64,000 nucleotides of DNA, from the NCBI RefSeq assembly GCF_003573695.1, contig NC_039362.1, forward strand, positions 113,439,120-113,503,119. Reading direction: 5' to 3'. This stretch comes from Papaver somniferum. Its lineage: Eukaryota; Streptophyta; Magnoliopsida; Ranunculales; Papaveraceae. Shown piece after piece: positions 56,605-64,000 of this stretch. The first letter of the stretch is position 1; each line of letters begins with the position of its first letter. Under the pieces are notes generated by a model. That model worked only from the letters and a program-made list of their open reading frames with translations, searched no databases and was not told the DNA's origin. Position numbers and translations under genes: made by a program.

Positions 56605-59600
56605 TTAAAAAATATCTAGAGCCACCAACTCAGCCTTCTTCCTGGTCAAACGCCCATTGACTTCCTTAGCAGCATCACGAGCGGTTTTCAACTCCTGGGT
56701 GGTACGGCCCACATCCATCATAAGCTGATCATAAGCCTCCTTCTTTGCGTTTGCGACGTCGAGCAGCTGCTGGTACTCCCGTTCCAACTCTTCAATCTCA
56801 CGAGGCAGAGTGACCAGCGCACTATGGCTGGCCTTTGCTGAGTCCAACAATTCCTTAAGCCATTTGATGGGGAAGCGAAGATCCATCAGGGTCTGAATGT
56901 TAGCGTCCCGCTTCCTCAAAACAGCCGGATCAATTGGAGTTTCCTCCGCCAAAGAAATCCCTTCCTCTATGTCGAGCAAGTCCTCGGTGGCCACGATCAA
57001 GGAATTGACAGGAATTTCTTCATGAATGCACATATGACCAAACTTCTCCACTATGCGACGATAGGTGGCTGCTTTAACAGAAGGAACCCAAAAGACGTGT
57101 ACTAGAACATAAAGGTTATCCACACCAACCTCCGCCGAAGACACAATACGCGGGTATTGAAATTTTGGATCCTCCGGAACAACCATCAGTTCAGCATCCG
57201 CGTTCACGCCCTGAGAAACTTTGGAAGTTGATTTCTGACGCTTGCAATTAGCGCTGCCAGATTCATTTCCTTTAATAGGCTGATTCGAACCGATTCCCTT
57301 CCCTTGGGAGCCATCGCATTTTCCCATATTCTAAAAGGATACATAAGACGGATATTAAAGAAAACAATAGGCAAGATACCTTGGCACAATAAGAAAAGTT
57401 CAAAATACACGCATACCGGATCGGAAGGAAGAGGGGAATTAACAGGAGAATGAACTGATTGACGAGAAGAAGAAGATGAACTCGACACAGCCGGTTCTGA
57501 ATGACCTAAGGGGCAAGAGAAGTCGAAAAAAGCAGAGATAAAAATAAAATAGTCATTCAAAATGAGGGAAGTGGAGATACATATATAGGTTGCCAAATGT
57601 ATTAAATAAGTTGCAACGGAAACATTTTGACTGACACGTGTCGGCATGACAAAGTTAAATAATCATGAACACAGTATACTCACGGTATTTAAGAGGGGAC
57701 GAACTCTGACCCTGGGCACCGCTTTTAAGACCACTACCCTCGTGAGAATAATCATTAATAGAACGATCTGATTCTGATTCATCCCCATCACCTAACATGT
57801 CGGAAGGAGTGTGAAAAGGATGATTGGGATCTTTAATCGTCCGAACAATTAAAGGACGAGTAGAGTGAAGAGTCATACGGGGAGAAATCACTTCAGGACT
57901 GCTCTGGCTAACGGCTCGACCAAGTTGACAATCCACACGTTCAATAAAAGTACTGGCGGATGACGACCCCACTTTTGGAGCCTGCTGAGAAAATGGAGGA
58001 GAAACATTAGCATTCAGGAAAGAAGGCAACCCCGGATTGGGTAATATACCAGCATCCCGTCTCATCTTCTTAGTGATTCGGTCGTCCCTCCACTCCTTAA
58101 TAGTCAGGTTAATATATTCTTCAAACATGAGGCCTCTAGTTTTGCAACCGATAGGCGGAGAATTCTAGAAATGTGGGGCGAACCAAAATAACTAAGCAAG
58201 AGACTTGATAAAAAAAATAACACAAAGAGAGTAAGGGAATACCTTAGCAGGAGGAGGAGACGTAGTCGAAGAAATTTGCAAAGGCTTCATAGAAGGAACA
58301 CGCCTCCTTTTCTTGGAATTGGACGGAGGAAGAGCACTACCTTTCCCATCCCCTTGAGAAAGCTCGTCACCTAGAAGTGGGTCCCAGCTGGTAGAACAAT
58401 AGAGGCGACCCTTGTTGCTGGAAGACAACTTATACTTCTTAGAAACCTTAGCATTCAATTTCACACGACCTAAAGCATGCATCTCCCTGAAATCCTTCTC
58501 GGTCAAAGGGCGGGGAGCATAGGGATCCTTGATGAGTAGGTTAAGCACATTCCGACTAATGCTATTGCGGTACCGAAGCCACTCCCTGGTGACATGAACT
58601 TGGCGGCATGGTTGAGGATAACTAAGATAAAAAAAGTATTGGTGATCGCTCATTCGAAGCCCACTTTTGAAAACAAAGCGATCAAAGCTTTTCCGGACCT
58701 CTCTGCCTTCGTCCTTCAAAGAAGGAAGGAAAACATCAAAAGGAACTCCCTGATCAAAGCCTAGATGTCGCACGACACGAACAGTGTTGTACGACTCGGA
58801 AGAGAATTTCCCACCATAAAAGCCAGGAAGACGCCCAGGTAAAACAGAGACGAGCATATCAAATTCGACCGCCCGAAGGCATCTCCGCTGAAGAAATCCT
58901 TCGCGGGGTTTGGCTAACAAAATTGTAATGAATAGAACCAGTAAGACCATCTTGATATGTGAGGGTATTCAACTCCACACCCTTATCCATAAAGTCCTTA
59001 AGCTTCTCCTTAGGGTGATGACCTTTCTTGTGATAAAGAGCCATCCGGGGATGACACTCTGGTTTTGTCACCAAACGCTTGGAACCATCCTTTCGAACGA
59101 CTTCCTCTTGCCGAGAGACGGAAAAGGGATTCAAATGAGAAGGCCTATACTTAGGGAAGCGCTCCCAAGTTCATGCCTGAATGAAGTTGGAAGGAAGGAA
59201 AGTTTCAACCGTGTGCGATCCATCCACGCGACGAATATCGCGAGCCATCAAGTCTAGATGATGATATAAACCACCCAGAAACATAGGGGCAAGTGGGAAA
59301 GATACACCACGAGACATCAATACCGCCATAGGGATCAGCTCGTTTTTGATAGTATCCCGGGGACTATACTCAAATACATCCTGACAAATCCAAAAGAGTA
59401 GAAATGTAGCCAATTCAGACATGTCCTCCCCCCCCCCCCTCTCGAGGAGGAACACCTTTGCCAGGACCATATTGTAAAGGAGCCCAGTACTTGATCCAGA
59501 TTTTTGCTTTTGACCGCCTTTCACCTCCTTTACATCATCAGTCCCTTCATGAAGAGAAGGCTTTTGCCGAGCGGCTCTCGTGGAAGACGCCATGAGTTTC

Positions 59601-60397
59601 GAGGAAGATGAAACGTTTGCAGGGGAATCATGAGGGTTTGACGCGGTAACTTTATTTTTCCCTTTATTCGCTGGAGTGCCTACTTCATCCGGGGTTTCAA
59701 CTTTGAGCTCGTCGGGTAATTGAAAAGACATGGACTTCGTCTTAGCCTTGAGTAAGCGGTCTTGAAGCTTCATGTCCTCGTCATCCAGAGATTTATAAAG
59801 ACAGCAGCTGTCATAGACTACGGAACCATGAACAGGAAAACCAGTAAGTGCCACTACATCCTCTAAAACTGGGGTCGCTTCACCCCAAGGAAAACAAAAA
59901 TGTATGAGGATCGATTCCACAGCGCGCGCACAACCGATTTATGCTGTAATAATCCCGCCGGACATCCCTAAACTTGGAAGACTCCAAAGCCGCCTTTATA
60001 CCCATAGAACGAATGATAGCCGCGTTATCTGGATTCGATCGGATGTAGTCAATCCATGGCTCCCAGGAGTCATGCGATTCAGCGGACGAACGATGATCGA
60101 TCGTAGGAAAGGTGTAGTATCCCCTATGGACTGCCAAGCGAGGGGAGTCTTCGAAATAAGGCATGGTGGGTGAGTCGTCCTAAGGACGAATAAGCCATTC
60201 CACAGACCCAGACGGAGGAAATGGATGAGGATTAAGCATGCGCGTGATCCAAACATCGTCGGCGGGGAAAAGAGTAGCGCCATCATCCCAGCGGGGGGTC
60301 GGATTTTATCTTTGAGACTGGGATTGTGTAAAAATTCTTCTAATGTGTATATCTCAAGCCTAGGAGGAGAGTCACGGGCGGGTGATCCGTCGGACAT
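56605..60397 (-). pseudogene. Antisense PMD gene of Tat-2
   Basis: It starts MSDGSPARDSPPRLEIY at 60397. Proposed exons on the minus strand: 60397-58243, 58164-57684, 57505-57417, 57330-56605; introns 78, 178 and 86 bp, all GT-AG. Exon 1 carries DDVWITRMLNPHPFPPSGS, SWEPWIDYIRSNPDNAAIIR, HTFLF and FPWGEATPVLEDVVALTGFP, the PMD pattern, then FLLFWICQDVFEYSPRD and FPLAPMFLGGLYHHLD. Later come RRCLRAVEFDMLVSVLPGRL and a basic Ser-rich region. Frameshifts near 60290, 59905 and 58930 and a TAG near 60180 break it. Exon 4 holds the domain shared with Tat-1 (YRRIVEKFGHM, IKWLKELLDSA) and a coiled coil. The PMD suggests DNA or chromatin binding; the actual role is unknown. Confidence 0.75.
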
Positions 60398-60466
60398 GGT
60401 GAAAGGAAGGAACAAGAGAGAGAAAGAGAGATGGTAAAAGATGAAGATTCTGAGGCGAGGTCTCCT

Positions 60467-60475
60467 CTATTTATA
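60467..60475 (-). promoter_or_regulatory. TATA box of the Tat-2 antisense PMD gene
   Basis: On the minus strand CCTATAAATAGAGG, 70 bases before the ATG. It is followed by a CT-rich leader (CTCTCTTTCTCTCTC) like those of expressed plant genes. It lies about 160 bases inside the 3' LTR and points away from it. Confidence 0.7.
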
Positions 60476-60631
60476 GGAGGGTAAAAGGAGGAGCAGTTAC
60501 TGGATAGATCAGTAACTGACGTCTCTCAAGAGTCATGAACTTAAATCGCCCAATAATTTCCCTTTTCCATCGTGACACACACATGTGACTGTTGACATGG
60601 TCTTTGACCAGTCAAACAGTCAGGGGACTAA

Positions 60632-61025
60632 TGTTGATACATGAAAATGATTAATCATATAAATAGCCTCCCCTTAACCTACCAAGGCTCCCCTTTTTAG
60701 AAATAAAAGGGACTTAGGGACTAAGACTAACCCATTAAGATGGGAAGTCCTAGTCCACATAAGAACATACTAAGGAAGTTGGGATTTGGCCTAAAGAGAA
60801 ATCCCTTTAGGGTTTGATATTAACTTAAGGAGAGGGAAATGGTAGTTTAGTAATATGTTAATGTTATGGGTGTTTATCCATAAGAGAGATATTATAAAAG
60901 GGAAAGAAGGTACACTTCTTGGGGATATCATTAATTCCCCATTATTTTCATAAACCTATTCTCTCTTTGGGAGTACTTTTTGTGATTAGGGCTAGTTCCT
61001 CCTTCCTACATTTTACCCCTCAACA
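60632..61025 (+). repeat. 3' LTR of Tat-2 (394 bp)
   Basis: It starts TGTTGATACATGAAAATG and ends CCCCTCAACA, followed by the second CTCTA. The sequence before it, GTCAGGGGACTAA, is a plausible purine tract. Confidence 0.93.
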
Positions 61026-61030
61026 CTCTA

Positions 61031-63000
61031 CGTGTATCATTGGTGGGAAACTAGATAATTGCAGTTTATTATTAGTTTTCGATTGATTTGATTGACTAAC
61101 GGTGGTTGAACTTTGATTGCACCTAGTTTGTTTATGCTTGAGAGTCTTCTCTTCTGATATAAGATTCACTCAAACTAGATCGAAGTTTCGATGGGGATCT
61201 TTAGACTGTTTGTAGATCTAAAGACGTCTTGTGATAATCCATTGTTAACAGACTTCGTTCTGTGTATGATTGATCACAAGAGATTCAAGTTGATTGTGTG
61301 CATGTGTTTATTGAAGATCTAAGAAGATTTGAAGACAAAGAAGATAGCTTGTTTGAGTTCATAATCTTTGGTGTGCACAAAACTTGATCGACTGGGGATC
61401 CAACTATAATCGGGATTATCTTTGTGATAACCTTAATTGATTAGTTGAGTAGATCGGCATCCATCTATTGTCTTTGTGACTAAGAAATATTGATTGCAAA
61501 ATCTAGAAAATTACTTTGGTAGTTGTGTTGAGATAGATCTAAGAACCTGACAAAGGAGTTTATTGGGATAAACGGAAGAGCCTTTTGTTAAACTCATATC
61601 ACTTGTTTGAAAAGAGTTGTCACCGAACAGATTTGTTGTTCCTTTAATGTTTGGAATACGAACCAAAGGAATTGTTCCAAGTGCGTGACTTATTACAAGT
61701 TGGAGGCACAGGGATGCAGACGGAACTAGGTGAACTATAGGTTTAGTTGCTTGGTCTCAACTATACGAAGTTGGTTTAGATTTTGTATAGCGTCTTAATC
61801 CTGAGAGTATTCAATTCTGTACAAGGTCCATGAGTTTTTTCTGCATTTGCGGTTTCCTCGTTAACAAAATATTGTTGTGTCTTTTACTTATCTATTTCCA
61901 CAATTATAATTGTTTTTATTATAATTAGAAGTAAAATACACAAACATTAATTCCTAATTACTTGATAGCAATCCTATTGTGTTTGGTCAAGTATGAACCC
62001 TTTATCAAGTAATCATACTTCATTGTTGTATTATCTCGATCTTGTATCCATAGTCAAGCACACAAGTTATTTTGTTGTCATATTATCTCGATCTCGTATC
62101 CATAGACGATCACACGAAGTGTGAACCGATTAGTTGTATTGTTTCGACTCAGTCCATAGACAATCACTTTCGGATAAAGGACTTATAGGTGGAAAAGTTT
62201 TAGATTGAGGTATATTTGGGTACCCTCGTCTTTTCACTTTGTGATCCATAGTATTGATTGCATAGTCTAAACAATTACTTTGGTAGTTGTTGAATAGATT
62301 GATCTAGAACCCGACAAAGGAGTTTATTGGTTAAACGGAAGAGCCTTTTGTCAAACCCATATCACGTTGTTTGAAAAAGAGTTGTTACCGAACAGAATTG
62401 TTGTTCCTTTACTGTTTGGAATACGAGCCAAAGGAATTGTTCTAAGTGCGTGACTTATTGCAAGTTGGAGGCTTAGGGATACTGAGGGAACTAGGTGAAC
62501 TATAGGTTTGGTTGCTTGGTCTCAACTATACGAAGTTGGTTTAGATTTTGTATAGCGGCTTAATTATGAGAGTATTCAATTCTAGACAATGCCACGGGTT
62601 TTTTCTGCATTTGCGGTTTCCTCGTTAACAAATTCTTGTTGTGTCTTTTACTTTTCTATTTCCACAATTATAATTGCTTTTATTATAATTAGAAGTAAAA
62701 TACACAAACGTTAAGTCCTAATTACTTGATAGCAATCCTATAGTGTTTGGTTAAGTCGGAACCTATTATCAAGTAATCATACTTCGTTGTTGTATTGTCT
62801 CGATCTTGTATACATAGTCAATCACGCAAATTATCTTGTTATCTTATTGTATCGATCTCGTATCCATAGACGATCACACGAAGTGTGAACCGATTCGTTG
62901 TATTATCTCGACTCAGTCCATAGACAATCACTTTCGGAGAAAGGACTTATAGGTGGAATTTTTTTAGATTGAGGTATATTTGGGTACCCTCATCTTTTCA
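61031..63000 (+). repeat. Old Copia-type LTR-like sequence, right part, with 0.75-kb tandem duplication
   Basis: Continuation of 25168-26747 after Tat-2. Two copies of about 746 bp stand at 61491-62236 and 62255-63000. Each includes GACAAAGGAGTTTATTGG, TGCATTTGCGGTTTCCTCG and GAGGTATATTTGGGTACCCTC. The second word also occurs, inverted, in the Copia-A and Copia-B LTRs. No gene is seen. Confidence 0.7.
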
Positions 63001-63332
63001 CAAGTATTCAGAAAACACTAAAAACTTATAGCTTACATTTTACAAGCAAGTTCCACATTCTGATACAAGTCATAAAACAGCCACACCTTCATAGTTTATC
63101 ATTCTGATCTCAACATCTTCTTCGCTTCCCTCCCTAAGATCAACCCTTCTCCTTCATTTTGTGACCGAAGCAAGACTGGAACGACCATTTTTTGGTTTAG
63201 TCCAGAATTGCACAGATTGGTCTCTCGAATCTAAAGTACTCCTGTGCAGTACATTTGTTTAGGGTTTAGATTCGTTTCTCGGAGGTACACCCAATTTACC
63301 ATTCCAGCAGAATCATTTTTTACCCTACTACA
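63001..63332 (+). repeat. 3' end of a Tat-1/Tat-3 type LTR, truncated
   Basis: It matches the reverse complement of the Tat-3 LTR start (31704-32040): AACCCTTCTCCTTCATTTTG, TGACCGAAGCAAGACTGGAA, TCTCGAATCTAAAGTACTCC. It ends ATTTTTTACCCTACTACA at 63332. No primer site follows, so this is the outer end of a 3' or solo LTR. Its left side is cut at 63000. Confidence 0.8.
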
Positions 63333-63364
63333 AGGGTTTCTTATTTTTTTCTCACGTTTCTCCA

Positions 63365-63980
63365 TTGTTTTGTTCATCTTTGGATGATCGGCAATGGGTG
63401 AAACCCATGTTCCGAGTTCTAGTAACACGGTTCTCTCGTTTGCTGATATGGGGAAAAAAAACTTCGAATACTACTAGTATTGATATTAGTAGTCTCCCAA
63501 ACCCTATTTTTAATGAAGATAAACCTTCAATGGAGCTCCCGTTGGAATTTTTCAGGAAGGTTGCGCGGCTTGGAATCATAGTCTCGTAGGAAGACTGGAT
63601 TTTAGGGTTTTAAACTTTCGGGAGGTCAAAAAATCATTGGAAACACAATGATAATTATGGTATAGTAAGGTAAAGTTCACACTTATGAAAAAAAGTTTTT
63701 TTATTATCAAGTTTTGAAAAGAAGATGATAAGCTTCGTGTGCGTGATAGTGAAACTTGGAAAATCGATTGGTTTCCTTGGTTTGATTCGGACTAGGACAG
63801 TTATTCTCATGCATATGTTTGGGTTAAGTTTCCCAGTTTATATGTGGAGTTATGGACAGAAAGAATACTGCTTTCTCTTGGTAAAATCTAGGCACTCCCA
63901 TTATGGTTGATAAGAAGACGTTGGATTATGATTATGGTTGATATGCTGCTGTTTTAGTTAATATTTATTTTGCAAAAAAA
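63365..63980 (+). pseudogene. DUF4283-like fragment (LINE ORF1 or related), broken
   Basis: Starting at 63365, one frame has SIDISSLPNPIFNEDKPSME and LPLEFFRKVARLG. Further on, after shifts, come DFRVLNFREVKKSLE and, from 63721, EDDKLRVRDSETWKIDWFPW, HAYVWVKFPSLYVELWTERI and SLGKI, then GTPIMVDKKTLDYDYG. The order (NF..VK..LE, W.I, VWV.FP.LP.E.W, LG.PI.VD..T) is that of DUF4283, common in plant LINE ORF1 proteins and related zinc-knuckle proteins. Stops at 63778 and 63886 and frameshifts make it a relic. No reverse transcriptase is visible before the window ends. Confidence 0.55.
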
Positions 63981-64000
63981 AAAGTTCCAGACTCCATTCG

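Larger units (their letters stand above)
26748..61025 (+). mobile_element. Tat-2: Tat-lineage gypsy element hosting Tat-3 and GP-full
   Basis: The LTRs at 26748-27123 and 60632-61025 are bounded by the same 5-bp duplication CTCTA (26743-26747 and 61026-61030). Between them, on the plus strand, are gag, protease, RT, RNase H, a second RNase H and integrase. Then come a 51-bp tandem repeat, small antisense ORFs and an antisense PMD gene. Without the 19.6-kb Tat-3 insertion the element is about 14.7 kb. The second RNase H and the antisense PMD gene place it in the Tat lineage. Pol frames are broken, so it is probably inactive. Confidence 0.93.

Overview
The window is plant nuclear DNA made almost wholly of nested LTR retrotransposons. 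I see no host gene, tRNA, rRNA or CRISPR array. A eudicot is certain from the element types: Ty1/copia with an initiator-Met tRNA primer site, and Ty3/gypsy of the Athila and Tat lineages with antisense genes split by short GT-AG introns. The LTR style suggests a poppy-like genome (Ranunculales/Papaver), but that is only a guess. The sequence is AT-rich, except for GC-rich repeat blocks inside the Tat-3 LTRs.

Left part (1-26747). A minus-strand Copia LTR (1-941) is inserted in the RT of a plus-strand Athila-type pol (942-2748 and 5064-5411). That pol is also split by a complete 2.3-kb non-autonomous element, GP-short (2749-5058, target duplication CAATG). Next is minus-strand Tat-1 (about 6.1-16.1 kb): a plus-strand antisense gene with a plant mobile domain (PMD), then integrase remnants, gag-pro, primer site and a 3.1-kb LTR. 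Tat-1 interrupts the gag of Copia-B (16106-19021). Copia-B interrupts the RNase H of Copia-A (19022-25167). Copia-A sits in an older LTR-like sequence (25168-26747, continued at 61031-63000).

Central and right part (26748-61025). Tat-2 is a plus-strand element with target duplication CTCTA: LTR, gag, protease, RT, RNase H, a second archaeal-type RNase H, integrase, then about 7.5 kb of antisense genes and the 3' LTR. Tat-3 (31704-51324, minus, duplication GCAGC) lies between the second RNase H and the integrase of Tat-2. It has 3.2-kb LTRs full of 69-bp and about 220-bp repeats and only a decayed gag-pro. GP-full (35060-43994, minus, duplication GCCTT) lies inside Tat-3. It carries gag, protease and a multi-exon antisense gene but no RT or integrase, and belongs to the same family as GP-short.

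Right edge (61031-64000). The older LTR-like sequence resumes with a 0.75-kb tandem duplication. It is cut off at 63000 by the 3' end of a Tat-type LTR. A broken DUF4283-like reading frame follows, probably a LINE ORF1 or related sequence.

The most interesting part is the antisense cargo of Tat-2 (53.8-60.5 kb): a PMD gene with its own TATA box and three short introns, followed by a tandemly duplicated cassette of small helical proteins. At least one cassette copy has its own TATA box and leader intron. The C-terminal domain of the PMD gene is recognisably shared with the antisense gene of Tat-1. GP-short kept the antisense promoter region although it lost the gene.
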